A stretch of 64,000 nucleotides of DNA from Bacteroidaceae bacterium (GTDB lineage Bacteria; Bacteroidota; Bacteroidia; Bacteroidales; Bacteroidaceae): positions 24,108 through 88,107 of the forward strand of contig JAFZSP010000034.1 in NCBI GenBank assembly GCA_017619335.1, given 5' to 3'. The translations under genes and the position numbers were made by a program. Shown here one piece after another: positions 51,065-59,716 of the stretch (positions are counted from its first letter, which is position 1; every line of letters begins with the position of its first letter). The notes beneath the pieces are model-generated. The model was not told the origin of the DNA, did not search any database, and saw nothing but the letters and a program-made list of their open reading frames with translations.

Positions 51065-51505
51065 ATGGATATCAAAGTAGTAGGGTTAGCCAGCGATCAC
51101 GCTGGCTACCCGCTTAAAGAATTCATCAAGAAGTATCTCGTGGAGCGGGGCATCGTCTATCGCGACTTTGGCACGACGAGCGAGGCTTCCTGTGACTACT
51201 CCGACTTCGGTCACGCCCTGGGCGAGGCCATCGAGACGGGCACCGTCTATCCGGGCATCGCTGTCTGCGGCTCTGGAGAGGGCATCAGCATGACGCTGAA
51301 CAAGCATCAGGGTGTGCGGGCTGGACTGGTGTGGAGACCTGAAATCGCCCACCTCATCCGCCAGCACAACGATGCCAACGTGATCGTCTTCCCCGGACGC
51401 TTCATTGACGAGGCTACCACCATCGCCTGCTTAGACGAGTTCTTCACCACCCCCTTCGAGGGCGGACGTCATCAAGCGAGGGTCGATAAGATTCCCTTGA
51501 AGTAA
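51065..51505 (+). CDS. rpiB: Ribose-5-phosphate isomerase B (146 aa)
   Basis: RpiB interconverts ribose 5-phosphate and ribulose 5-phosphate. Typical blocks are GLASDHAGYPLKEFIKKYL, then CDYSDFGHALGEAIE, the catalytic-region CGSGEGISMTLNKHQGVRAG and HNDANVIVFPGRFI. It belongs functionally with transketolase upstream. It is convergent with the zinc-ribbon gene, with only 4 bases between stops. Confidence 0.94.
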   Translation: MDIKVVGLASDHAGYPLKEFIKKYLVERGIVYRDFGTTSEASCDYSDFGHALGEAIETGTVYPGIAVCGSGEGISMTLNKHQGVRAGLVWRPEIAHLIRQHNDANVIVFPGRFIDEATTIACLDEFFTTPFEGGRHQARVDKIPLK

Positions 51506-51509
51506 CAGA

Positions 51510-52358
51510 TTACTGCACAGGCGTGGCCACCACCGTGTCACTGGCAGCCAGGGAGTCACGCCGTGCACGCTCCTCGCGATTGCGGGCAGCCTCCCGGGCG
51601 GCGAAAGCCTTGTCCAAGAAATCACCATTATCATGCTTGGTGATGTAAGCATCGTAGGCCGCAGAGGTTCCTCTGCGGTCTGCTTCTTTCCAGTCCAGCG
51701 TATCTATCTTCTGCAGCGCCAACTTCTTATAAGGTGAGCCCGGATGCGCATCCACAAAGGCCTGCAGCTCCTGGGCGCTCATCTTGCCACTGGATTTCAG
51801 CCACGTCTCGTTTTCCTGTTCCAACTCGCGCAGGCGCGCGCGTACCTCTTCTATATGTGCGCTCCCAGGGAAACGGGCGATGAAATCCTCAAAGTTGAGC
51901 GGGTTGTTGCAGTGCTCCAACAGTTCAAAGGCGTGTTCCTCGGCCTCTTCCTGATTCTGATTCTCCCAGTACAGGAACCCGCCGATGGCCACTACCAGGA
52001 TGCCCAAACAGAGCAACCACCAGGGGACACTGCTCCGAGGCTTCTGGACGACAGGAGGATTACCATCGGAAGGCGGGGTGTCGGACGTCTGGCTGTCCGC
52101 ATTATCTAAAAGAGGCCTGGGGTCTGCGACAATCGGCGGACAGGGCGCAGATGTCTGGGATTCCTCCTTCTCGGAATCCGACGACACGACCTGGAACCGC
52201 GTCTGACACTCGGGACACTGCGTGGCATCCATGAACACTAAGGTGCCGCACACCGGACAACGTTTCACATTGCCGGCGATCTGCACGCCACAATGAGGAC
52301 AGTTGGAAGCACGAGAAGAAACTTCGTTCTTACATTCAGGACACGTAATGAGACTCAT
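51510..52358 (-). CDS. Zinc-ribbon membrane protein (282 aa)
   Basis: The N-terminus has three CxxC-type pairs that form zinc ribbons (CPECKNEVSSRASNCPHC, then CPVC and CPEC, residues about 6-51). A Ser/Pro-rich linker follows, a single membrane helix (about 113-130, WWLLCLGILVVAIGGFLYW) and a charged helical domain with repeats around FARFPG-like and FVDAHPGSPYKKLAL. The ribbons should face the cytoplasm and the C-terminal part the periplasm if the helix is oriented N-in. No specific function is recognised. Confidence 0.75.
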   Translation of the reverse strand: MSLITCPECKNEVSSRASNCPHCGVQIAGNVKRCPVCGTLVFMDATQCPECQTRFQVVSSDSEKEESQTSAPCPPIVADPRPLLDNADSQTSDTPPSDGNPPVVQKPRSSVPWWLLCLGILVVAIGGFLYWENQNQEEAEEHAFELLEHCNNPLNFEDFIARFPGSAHIEEVRARLRELEQENETWLKSSGKMSAQELQAFVDAHPGSPYKKLALQKIDTLDWKEADRRGTSAAYDAYITKHDNGDFLDKAFAAREAARNREERARRDSLAASDTVVATPVQ

Positions 52359-52398
52359 ATTTGTAGGACTTTGGGGTGATTGTTTCTAATTCCGACCA

Positions 52399-52406
52399 CA
52401 AAAGTA
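52399..52406 (-). promoter_or_regulatory. -7 element for the zinc-ribbon gene
   Basis: The minus strand reads TACTTTTG, about 41 bases upstream of the ATG at 52358. Confidence 0.65.
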
Positions 52407-52478
52407 GTGTATTTTCCCCATTTCACCTACCTTTTCGGCACTTTTTTTACAGAAAAACGAAAAAAACACGCAAAATCG

Positions 52479-52509
52479 TTGGCAGATTCACAAAAAACCA
52501 CTACCTTTG
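52479..52509 (+). promoter_or_regulatory. Promoter for tRNA-Ala
   Basis: TTG (52479-52481), a 20-base spacer and TACCTTTG (52502-52509) fit the consensus and lie 20 bases upstream of the mature tRNA 5' end. Confidence 0.8.
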
Positions 52510-52528
52510 CACCGCAAAAACGAAAAAA

Positions 52529-52602
52529 GGGGCATTAGCTCATCTGGCTAGAGCGTTTGACTGGCAGTCAAGAGGTGGCGAGTTCGAGTCTCGCATGCTC
52601 CA
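52529..52602 (+). tRNA. tRNA-Ala (anticodon GGC)
   Basis: The acceptor arms GGGGCAT (52529-52535) and ATGCTCC (52595-52601) pair fully, with discriminator A at 52602. The anticodon loop CTGGCAG, closed by TTTGA/TCAAG, gives anticodon GGC, which reads GCC and GCU. The T arm GCGAGTTCGAGTCTCGC is canonical. The 3' CCA is not encoded and must be added. Confidence 0.92.
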
Positions 52603-52613
52603 CAGAAAGAAAG

Positions 52614-52645
52614 GCAGGATTCCATCAGGAATCCTGCTTCTTTCT
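52614..52645. terminator. Terminator after tRNA-Ala, shared with convergent rlmD
   Basis: GCAGGATTCC (52614-52623) and GGAATCCTGC (52628-52637) form a perfect 10-bp stem with an ATCA loop, followed by TTCTTTCTTCTTT. The rlmD stop codon lies in the loop, so the hairpin also ends the opposite transcript. Confidence 0.85.
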
Positions 52646-54088
52646 TCTTTCCAGCAGCACCACATTTTCCACGTGCTGCGTATGGGGGAACATATCGACG
52701 GGCTGGATGCGCGTCACCTGATAATCCACATCCAAGAGCTGGAGGTCACGCGCCTGCGTGGCAGGATTGCAGCTGACATAGACGATGCGCTGGGGAGCTG
52801 CAGACAAGATGACTTTGATGACATCAGCGTGCATACCAGCACGAGGGGGATCGGTGATGATGATGTCAGGGCGACCATGATGACGGATGAAATCTTCTGT
52901 GAGAATATCCTTCATGTCACCTGCGAAGAACTGCGTATTGGTGATGCCGTTGAGGGCGCTGTTCACCTTGGCATCCTCGATGGCCTCGGGAACATATTCT
53001 ATTCCTATGACCTGACGAGCTTGACGTGCCACAAAGTTGGCAATGGTGCCAGTGCCCGTATAGAGGTCATAAACAAGAGGCTTGGTGCATTGTGAATTGT
53101 GAATTGTGCATTGTGAATTCTCAAAAGCAAACTCCCTCGCCACCTTGTATAGCTCGTAGGCTTGCTCCGTGTTGGTCTGATAGAAGCTCTTGGCCCCCAC
53201 CTTGAAGCGCAAGCCCTCCATTTCCAGGAAGATATGGTCCTCGCCACGGAACACGTGCACTGGCAGGTCTCCAAAGGTGTCGTTGAACTTCTGGTTGTTC
53301 ACATAGAGTAGTGAGGTGATTTCCGGGAACTGATCGTCGATGTGCGTCAGCAGCGCCTCGGCCTGCTGCTGTTCCTCCTCAGAAGGAATGCAGAACTGAA
53401 TCAACAGCATCAACTCACCCGTGTTGGAGAGGCGAATCATCATGCCGCGCAGCAGTCCCGTGTGCTCGCGTGCATCAAAGAAGGTGAGGTCGTGCTGATA
53501 AGCGTAGTCCCGGATAGCCAGTCGCAGACGGTCATTGATGGGATCCATCAGGTGGCACTCCTCAATGGGCAGGATCTTGTCAAAGGTGCCATTGGCGTGA
53601 TAGCCAACGCTTTCCTGACGCTCGAACTGCTCGCCGGAAGCGATCTGTTCCTTGGTCAGCCAACGACGATTGCAGAAGCCGAACTCCAGTTTGTTGCGGT
53701 ATTCCTGTGTCTTCTGCGACCCCAAAATGGGCGTGCAGGCGGGCAGTTCCACCTTACCGATGCGGGTGAGAGCATCCATCACCTGTTTCTGCTTGGCGGC
53801 CAACTGCAACTCGTAGGGCAGCATCTGCCATTTGCAGCCTCCGCAGACGCCAAAGTGCTGACAGAAAGGGGCCACACGATCTGCGCTGGGCTTCACCATC
53901 CGAACCACCTCGGCCTCGGCATAGCTGTGCTTCTTCCGCGTCAGCTGCAAATCTACCACATCGCCAGGGATGACGAAGGGCACAAATACCACCAAGTCGT
54001 TGATGCGCACCAAGGACTTGCCCTCGGCTGCCACATCTGTGATTTCCACAGCCTCCAACAGCGGCAGTTGTTTACGTTTTCTGCTCAT
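52625..54088 (-). CDS. rlmD: 23S rRNA (uracil-5-)-methyltransferase RlmD/RumA type (487 aa)
   Basis: The enzyme makes 5-methyluridine in 23S rRNA with S-adenosylmethionine. A TRAM domain (about 10-70) is followed by the iron-sulfur ligand cluster CQHFGVCGGCKW (near 76). The methyltransferase core shows YDLYTGTGTIANFVA, GIEYVPEAIEDAKVN, the DPPRAGMH segment and the catalytic-cysteine block VYVSCNPATQARDL. Just before the SAM motif there is an extra NSQCTIHNSQCTK, encoded by a dispersed repeat (53087-53120), where relatives have a short loop. Substrate position (U1939-like versus U747-like) is inferred only from the family. Confidence 0.9.
   Translation of the reverse strand: MSRKRKQLPLLEAVEITDVAAEGKSLVRINDLVVFVPFVIPGDVVDLQLTRKKHSYAEAEVVRMVKPSADRVAPFCQHFGVCGGCKWQMLPYELQLAAKQKQVMDALTRIGKVELPACTPILGSQKTQEYRNKLEFGFCNRRWLTKEQIASGEQFERQESVGYHANGTFDKILPIEECHLMDPINDRLRLAIRDYAYQHDLTFFDAREHTGLLRGMMIRLSNTGELMLLIQFCIPSEEEQQQAEALLTHIDDQFPEITSLLYVNNQKFNDTFGDLPVHVFRGEDHIFLEMEGLRFKVGAKSFYQTNTEQAYELYKVAREFAFENSQCTIHNSQCTKPLVYDLYTGTGTIANFVARQARQVIGIEYVPEAIEDAKVNSALNGITNTQFFAGDMKDILTEDFIRHHGRPDIIITDPPRAGMHADVIKVILSAAPQRIVYVSCNPATQARDLQLLDVDYQVTRIQPVDMFPHTQHVENVVLLERRKKQDS
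53087..53120. repeat. Dispersed GTGCATTGTGAATT repeat inside rlmD
   Basis: GTGCATTGTGAATT occurs at 53086-53099 and 53107-53120 with GTGAATT between. The motif is of the same kind as the tandem repeat at 58058-58099 and other intergenic AT-rich repeats. It is in frame and adds about 12 residues to RlmD. Confidence 0.8.
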
Positions 54089-54106
54089 ATCTTTCTAATT
54101 TTGGCG

Positions 54107-54138
54107 CAAAGGTAATGCAAACTATTCACCTGACCAAA
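54107..54138 (-). promoter_or_regulatory. Promoter for rlmD
   Basis: The minus strand reads TTTG (54138-54135), a 20-base spacer and TACCTTTG (54114-54107), about 19 bases upstream of the ATG. Confidence 0.78.
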
Positions 54139-54269
54139 ACTTTCACCGTTTTTCTACACAGAACGACACTTTATTGTGCAAATACAACAGCAGATTTGAC
54201 ACTTTTGGGGTTCACAAGTACGGAAAGAAGAGAAAAAAGAAAGAGAAGCGCGATTTTTTGCACAGAAAA

Positions 54270-54301
54270 TTTGCAAGTGTGCAGAAAACGCCGTAACTTT
54301 G
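54270..54301 (+). promoter_or_regulatory. Promoter for the AMP-forming ligase
   Basis: TTTG (54270-54273), a 20-base spacer and TAACTTTG (54294-54301) match the consensus, with about a 28-base leader to the ATG at 54336. Confidence 0.8.
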
Positions 54302-54335
54302 CACACGCAAAACAAAAATGTGCAAGAAATAAGAT

Positions 54336-56009
54336 ATGGATTGTCCAAGTTTTAACGAATGGATTGAACAGAGCATCAAGGAACATTGGGATCTGGATGC
54401 GCTGACAGATTATGGTACCCACACGTATAAATACAAAGATGTAGCTCGCATCATCGAGAAGGTGCATATTCTGCTGGAAGCCTCCGGCGTGCAGAAAGGT
54501 GACAAAGTGGCCATCTGCGGCCGCAACTCCGTCCGCTGGGGAATCGCGTTCCTGGCCACCCTGACACGCGGCGCGGTGGCGGTGCCCATCCTCCACGAGT
54601 TCCATCCCGAGCAGATCCACGACCTGGTGAACCACTCCGGCGCCAAACTCCTCTTCGTGGGAGACCAGGTGTGGCCCAAGCTGGATCCCGACAAGATGCC
54701 TGCACTGGAAGGTATCTTCTCCAATTCCAACGATGAATACTCCCTCCTGGTGGGACGCACAGATAAAGTAAGGTACGCGCGCGAGAACCTCAACCGTCTC
54801 TTCGGAGAGCGCTTCCCCATGAACTTCCGCGCACACCACATTCATTATCACCGTGATAGCCCCGACGAGCTGGCCGTGCTCAACTACACCAGCGGCACCA
54901 CCTCCAACTCCAAGGGCGTGATGCTCCCCTACCGTGCACTGTGGAGCAATGCACAGTTCGCCCAGGAAGTGCTGGGCCACGAACTCAAAGCCGGAGACAA
55001 CATCGTCTCTATGCTGCCGATGGCACACGAGTATGGGATGGCATTCGAGTTCATCTATGAATTCCTGCACGGCATGCACGTCTATTTCCTGACCAAGACA
55101 CCTTCACCAGCTGTGCTGCTGAACACCTTCGCCGAGATCCGTCCACGCATCATCATCGCTGTGCCACTCATCATCGAGAAAATCGTGCGCAAGGCTATCT
55201 TCCCGAAAATCAAGGCTCCATCTATCCGTCTGGCGCTGATGACCCCTGTGCTGAGAGATCATATCAAGATGCAGATACGCCGCCGCATGCAGAAGGCCTT
55301 CGGCGACAACTTCTATGAGATTATCGTCGGCGGAGCTGCCATGAATCAGGATATCGAGATCTTCCTGAAAGGTATCGGCTTCAACTACACCGTGGGCTAT
55401 GGTGCCACAGAATGTGCACCGATCCTCTGCTATCAGGACTGGAAGACCTTCAAGGCTGGTTCCTGCGGAAAAGCAGCCCCGCGCATGGAAATCCGCATCG
55501 ACAGCCGCGACCCGCAGAACGTCCCAGGCGAAATCCTGGCTCGAGGCATGAATGTGATGCTGGGCTACTACAAGAACGAAGAAGCCACGGCAGCCACCCT
55601 TGACAAGGACGGCTGGTACCACACGGGTGACCTGGGTGTGATGGATGCAGAGGGCAATGTCTTCATCAAGGGACGTTCCAAGAATATGCTCCTGGGAGCC
55701 AACGGACAGAACATCTATCCCGAGGAAATCGAGGACAAGCTCTCTTCCCTACCCTACGTCACCGAGTGCGTGGTCATCCAAAAGGGCGAGCATCTCTACG
55801 GACTGGTCTATACCGATCCCGACGAGCTGAAGAAGGCACGTCTGAATCCCTCTGCGCTCTCGTCCATTATGGAGGAGAACCGTCAGCAACTCAATCAGAT
55901 AGTCCCCGCCTACGCTCGCGTTCACGCCATCGTTCAGATGCCCGATGAGTTTGAGAAGACGCCAAAAAAGAGCATCAAGCGTTACAAATACCTCAATTAT
56001 CCGGTATAA
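54336..56009 (+). CDS. AMP-dependent synthetase/ligase, long-chain acyl-CoA synthetase-like (557 aa)
   Basis: Adenylate-forming enzyme motifs are present in order: the phosphate loop NYTSGTTSNSKGVML (near 183), VGYGATECAPIL (near 347), DGWYHTGDLGVMD (near 426), the hinge IKGRSKNMLLGANGQNIYPE and the C-terminal lysine segment TPKKSIKRYKY. It probably activates a fatty acid or related carboxylate with ATP, then CoA or another acceptor. The missing large insertions and short length fit the Bacteroidota AMP-binding family of about 550 aa. It is cytoplasmic or membrane-associated; no signal peptide is seen. It ends 2 bases from the convergent aminotransferase gene. Confidence 0.9.
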   Translation: MDCPSFNEWIEQSIKEHWDLDALTDYGTHTYKYKDVARIIEKVHILLEASGVQKGDKVAICGRNSVRWGIAFLATLTRGAVAVPILHEFHPEQIHDLVNHSGAKLLFVGDQVWPKLDPDKMPALEGIFSNSNDEYSLLVGRTDKVRYARENLNRLFGERFPMNFRAHHIHYHRDSPDELAVLNYTSGTTSNSKGVMLPYRALWSNAQFAQEVLGHELKAGDNIVSMLPMAHEYGMAFEFIYEFLHGMHVYFLTKTPSPAVLLNTFAEIRPRIIIAVPLIIEKIVRKAIFPKIKAPSIRLALMTPVLRDHIKMQIRRRMQKAFGDNFYEIIVGGAAMNQDIEIFLKGIGFNYTVGYGATECAPILCYQDWKTFKAGSCGKAAPRMEIRIDSRDPQNVPGEILARGMNVMLGYYKNEEATAATLDKDGWYHTGDLGVMDAEGNVFIKGRSKNMLLGANGQNIYPEEIEDKLSSLPYVTECVVIQKGEHLYGLVYTDPDELKKARLNPSALSSIMEENRQQLNQIVPAYARVHAIVQMPDEFEKTPKKSIKRYKYLNYPV

Positions 56010-56011
56010 CT

Positions 56012-57184
56012 CTAAACTCTAAACTCCAACCCCTCAACAAGCCGTCGCGTGGCATGTTCCAAGCGTGTGTGCTGGGTGGCAAGGTTCACGCGGAGGAAGC
56101 CGGGTTGGCCATAGAGTTCACCTGCATTGATCCACAACTGCTGATGGCTGAGTATCTGCTCGGCCAGGACTTGGCTGCTGAGATTCAGGGAGCTGACGTC
56201 CAACCAAGCCAAATAGGTTCCCTCCAAATGGGCGATGGGAAGGTGGGGAAAAGCCGCTTTCAGAGTCTGGCGGAACTGGCGATAGCCCTCATAAATGTAG
56301 GCCACCAACTGCTGCAGCCACTCCTCCCCTTCCGGCGTATAAGCCGCCTGCAAAGCCAAGAAGCTGAAGACGTTGACATCACAGACCTCATTGTCATTGA
56401 TGGCGCGGTCTATGCGCTGGCGGAAGGATTCATCGGGACAGACGATATAGGAAATCTGCAGGCCGGCAGTGTTAAAGGCTTTGTTGGGTGCATTGGTGAC
56501 AACCCATTGACAACCAACCTGCTGAGCAATGGGAGCAAAGGGAAGGAAACGCCGCCCCAGTTCAGGATTCACAAACTCACAATGTATCTCATCGGACAGC
56601 ACGATGACCCCATACTGCTGACAGAGTGCAGCCATGCGCGTCAGCTCTTCCGCTGTCCACACCCGACCCGAAGGATTATGCGGGGTGCAGAGCAGGAACA
56701 GACGTGGACGTTCCGCTGAAAGCGTCAGCTCCAGCGCCTGGAAATCAACACTGTAACATTCCTCCGCTGGTGACCATGTGAGGGGAAAACCCACGAGACG
56801 GCACCGGTTGTTGCGGATGGAAGAGAAGAAACAGTTGTAGGCAGGCGTGAACGTCAGCACCCCGTCGCCAGGCTGGCACAGCCCCTTGATGATGGCAGAG
56901 ACGGCAGGCACCACGCCACTGGTATATTGAATCCACTCCCGACGGATGTCCCATCCGTGACGATGGAGGTTCCACCAGACGATGCGCTCATAAAAGGTCT
57001 CTGGCACCAGCGAGTACCCGAAGACACCGTGTTCCACCCGCTTTCGCAGGGCTTCAACGATACAGGGCGCTGTCTCAAAATCCATATCGGCTACCCACAA
57101 GGGCAGCACGCCCTCGGCAGCCTCGTCCCACTTGGCGCAGTCACTGCCGCGACGGTTCACCAGTTTGTCAAAGTCGTACCTCAT
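56012..57184 (-). CDS. PLP-dependent aminotransferase, MalY/PatB cystathionine beta-lyase type (390 aa)
   Basis: The fold type I aminotransferase pattern is clear: LPLWVADMDFETAP (near 27), YTSGVVPAVSAIIKGLC (near 87), HNPSGRVW (169), SDEIHCEF (197) and the PLP lysine K235 in TNAPNKAFNTAGLQ. The N-terminal WVADMDF and the SDEIH block are typical of the MalY/PatB subgroup, which cleaves cystathionine or cysteine to release ammonia and pyruvate. The start overlaps the end of the DUF3737 gene by 4 bases, so the two are translationally coupled. Confidence 0.9.
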   Translation of the reverse strand: MRYDFDKLVNRRGSDCAKWDEAAEGVLPLWVADMDFETAPCIVEALRKRVEHGVFGYSLVPETFYERIVWWNLHRHGWDIRREWIQYTSGVVPAVSAIIKGLCQPGDGVLTFTPAYNCFFSSIRNNRCRLVGFPLTWSPAEECYSVDFQALELTLSAERPRLFLLCTPHNPSGRVWTAEELTRMAALCQQYGVIVLSDEIHCEFVNPELGRRFLPFAPIAQQVGCQWVVTNAPNKAFNTAGLQISYIVCPDESFRQRIDRAINDNEVCDVNVFSFLALQAAYTPEGEEWLQQLVAYIYEGYRQFRQTLKAAFPHLPIAHLEGTYLAWLDVSSLNLSSQVLAEQILSHQQLWINAGELYGQPGFLRVNLATQHTRLEHATRRLVEGLEFRV

Positions 57185-58026
57185 CCCCTAACGATTATTT
57201 CGCAGTTCGCGGGCTGCTTGATGTGCTCGTCAATGGTGATGCGTCCGATGGAGTCGGCCACGATGCGTCCACTGATGGGGTTCTTCACCTCGGTGATGCT
57301 GCCGCGAATGTCGGCCTGCAGGATGCTGTCCTCAAAAGCACGGTCGCTGGCGGGGTCAAAGGTGCAGTCCTCCAGTGTGAGGCCTTCCACATAGCACAAC
57401 GGCTGCTCTCCTCCGATGTGACAACGCACCAGCCGCAGGTTCTTGCTGTGCCAACCCAGGTATTCACCATCCAAGAAGGAATCATAGATGGTCACGTTCT
57501 CCGTCTCCCAGAAGGCATCCTTGGTGACGATGTGAGCATTACGGATCACTGCGTTCTTTACATACTGGAAGACATACTTGGAGTCGCTGTCCAGCCCGTC
57601 CACATCCACATTCTCACAGAACATAAAAGGATAGGTGCCCTCGCGCAGGCGCACGTTCCTTATTTTAAGGTCGCGCACGCGCCAGAAAGTCTCGTCGGCA
57701 TCGTTCAGCTGCACGTTTTCCAGGGTGAGGCCCCTCATTTCACGGAAGAACTTGGGGGCGTCAATAACGCAGTCACGCATCACCATATCATTGCTGTACC
57801 AGATGGCAGAGCGCGAGCCCACTTCGAAGAAACAATTGGTAATCAGCGAACCATCCACGTGCCACCAGGGGTATTTCCCGATGAAGCGGCAGTGGTCCGC
57901 CTCTATACGCTGGCAACATTTGATGCCGCTCTCGCCCTCTGTGATGGTTACGTTCTCCAGTCGCGTGTCGTGAATGGCGAACAAGGGGCGCTCGCCTCCA
58001 AATGTCTGGTCTTTAATCAGTTCCAT
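57181..58026 (-). CDS. DUF3737 family protein, right-handed beta-helix (281 aa)
   Basis: The protein consists of short repeated strands (LENVTITEGESGIKCCQRI, DCVIDAPKFFREMRGLTLEN, IRNVRLREGTYPFMFCENVD) that suggest a parallel beta-helix. The start MELIKDQTFGGERPLF is typical of DUF3737. No catalytic motif is recognised and the function is unknown. It is often found beside PatB-type aminotransferases, as here, where the genes overlap by 4 bases; a shared role is inference. Confidence 0.85.
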   Translation of the reverse strand: MELIKDQTFGGERPLFAIHDTRLENVTITEGESGIKCCQRIEADHCRFIGKYPWWHVDGSLITNCFFEVGSRSAIWYSNDMVMRDCVIDAPKFFREMRGLTLENVQLNDADETFWRVRDLKIRNVRLREGTYPFMFCENVDVDGLDSDSKYVFQYVKNAVIRNAHIVTKDAFWETENVTIYDSFLDGEYLGWHSKNLRLVRCHIGGEQPLCYVEGLTLEDCTFDPASDRAFEDSILQADIRGSITEVKNPISGRIVADSIGRITIDEHIKQPANCEIIVRG

Positions 58027-58057
58027 TGTAAGTGATTATATATTGTATCAATTATCA

Positions 58058-58099
58058 ATTATGAATTGTGAATTATGAATTGTGAATTATGAATTGTGA
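58058..58099. repeat. Tandem 14-bp repeat, three copies
   Basis: ATTATGAATTGTGA starts at 58058, 58072 and 58086. The array ends at the stop codon of the MATE gene and belongs to the AT-rich dispersed repeats that also occur inside rlmD and metH. Confidence 0.9.
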
Positions 58100-58100
58100 A

Positions 58101-59465
58101 TTAAATCCTCCTCCACTTTCCCCACTTCAGTCGAGCCAGGAATATGACGCCACGGAAAGTGAGTTCGATGGCCATGCCAATCCAGACGCCGTGAAGTCCA
58201 TAGTGAGGAGCCAGCAGCGCAGCCAACGTCACACGCACGGCCCACATGGAGAAGAGATTCATCATGGCAGGTTTGCGGGTGTCTCCAGCTCCCACGAAAC
58301 AGCTCATGGCCACGATGGAAGCGGCAAAGCCAGGTTCCGCCCACGCCTCGATGCGCAGACACTCCGTTCCCAACTGTCGCACCGCCTCGTCTGGTGTCAG
58401 CGAGGCCATCATCAGCGGAGCCGCCACATACATCACGGCACCCATCAGCGTCATCACAACAATACCCAACAGCGTCGTCATCCAGGCGAAGCGTTCCGTC
58501 AACCTGTGACGTTGGGCACCTATACTCTGACCCACTAAGGTCGTGGCAGCCTCTCCGATACCATAGCCAGGCATATAGCAGAGGCTCTCTGCGGTGATAC
58601 CCAGCGTGTTGGCAGCAATGGCCACAGCGCCCAGAGGGGCCACGATAATGGTGGTCACGATCTGTGCAACATTCATCAGCACGCGCTGTAACAGGATGGG
58701 ACTGGCAATGTCCGAAGCCTTCTTCAGGATGGCACGTTGCGGACGGAAAGAGCCTTGCTCGCCCAACAGACGCAGTTCCGGAGAACACGTCACGGCATAC
58801 CACAGCAAATAGACCGAGATGACTGCAGTGGCCAACACAGTTCCCACGGCAGCCCCCACGACGCCCCACCCTACGATGAAGATAAAGAAGAAGTTGAACA
58901 CCACGTCCAGCACGCACATCACCACATTGGCCAACGAGGGCACCTTGATGTTGCCGGCACAGCGCAGCATGGCAGCAGCCAGGAATTGCACCATCGTGAA
59001 GGGAGCGCCCAAAACAATAATGAGGAAATAGAAAGTGGAATTGCGCGCGATGTCTTCTCCTCCTCCCAACCAATAGGGCAAGGGGAACGCCACCGCTGCA
59101 CCGATCAACATCGTCACCACCACCAGTACTGCCGCTGCCGTCATGCTCTGGCGGAAAACACTACGAGCGCCCGGCAAGTCATTAGCTCCCACGAGGTGCG
59201 CCACCTGCACAGAGAAACCCGTGCTGATGCACGAGATGACACTCCAGAAGAGCCACAAAGACGTGGCCACCAGTCCGATGGAAGCCGTGGCCAGGGCTCC
59301 TAAGGAGCCCACCATGGCGTCATCGATGTAGAACATCAGGATGCTGGAAATCTGCGAGAGAATGGCGGGCACAGACAACGCAGCCGTCAGCCGCAGCTGT
59401 TCGGCTGTGGATAGCTTGCCACCTTCTCGGATGCGCAGGAGAAGTTCGTCTTTTGTGCTGGCCAT
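58101..59465 (-). CDS. MATE family efflux transporter (454 aa)
   Basis: About twelve hydrophobic segments make up the protein, in two related halves. Typical features are the N-terminal AALSVPAILSQISSILMFYID, DDAMVGSLG, the SLCYMPGYGIGEAATTLVGQ stretch in the second half and the SIGAQRHRLTERFA loop. MATE pumps export drugs or metabolites with a sodium or proton gradient across the inner membrane. The substrate cannot be told from the sequence. It stands alone, behind a consensus promoter. Confidence 0.92.
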   Translation of the reverse strand: MASTKDELLLRIREGGKLSTAEQLRLTAALSVPAILSQISSILMFYIDDAMVGSLGALATASIGLVATSLWLFWSVISCISTGFSVQVAHLVGANDLPGARSVFRQSMTAAAVLVVVTMLIGAAVAFPLPYWLGGGEDIARNSTFYFLIIVLGAPFTMVQFLAAAMLRCAGNIKVPSLANVVMCVLDVVFNFFFIFIVGWGVVGAAVGTVLATAVISVYLLWYAVTCSPELRLLGEQGSFRPQRAILKKASDIASPILLQRVLMNVAQIVTTIIVAPLGAVAIAANTLGITAESLCYMPGYGIGEAATTLVGQSIGAQRHRLTERFAWMTTLLGIVVMTLMGAVMYVAAPLMMASLTPDEAVRQLGTECLRIEAWAEPGFAASIVAMSCFVGAGDTRKPAMMNLFSMWAVRVTLAALLAPHYGLHGVWIGMAIELTFRGVIFLARLKWGKWRRI

Positions 59466-59519
59466 TCTGTTTCGGAGGATGGTTGGATGTGTAATTCAGT
59501 CTCTTTGCTTTTTCGGGGG

Positions 59520-59550
59520 CAAAGGTACAAAGATATATCGGTAAAGCAAA
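59520..59550 (-). promoter_or_regulatory. Promoter for the MATE transporter
   Basis: The minus strand reads TTTG (59550-59547), a 19-base spacer and TACCTTTG (59527-59520), about 55 bases upstream of the ATG. Confidence 0.7.
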
Positions 59551-59630
59551 GGATTTAAGACAAAATAACGCTGAAAATCGGTAATAGTTTTGAAAAATGC
59601 GATGAATGGCACAATTATTCGTGCTTTTTC

Positions 59631-59661
59631 TTGCATCTTCAGAAAAATTATACTACCTTTG
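59631..59661 (+). promoter_or_regulatory. Promoter for ppdK
   Basis: TTG (59631-59633), a 20-base spacer and TACCTTTG (59654-59661) match the consensus, with about a 49-base leader. Confidence 0.8.
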
Positions 59662-59716
59662 CGCACTCTAATTAGAATATTCACACCAATTATTACATTT
59701 ATTATCCGATTAACTA

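Noticed and set aside
52376..53095. Rightward open frame of 239 aa spanning the tRNA
   Set aside because: It runs through tRNA-Ala and its terminator and then antisense to rlmD; no protein family is recognisable.
58737..59303. Plus-strand frame of 188 aa opposite the MATE gene
   Set aside because: It is His/Arg-rich antisense of a membrane protein gene, a typical shadow frame.
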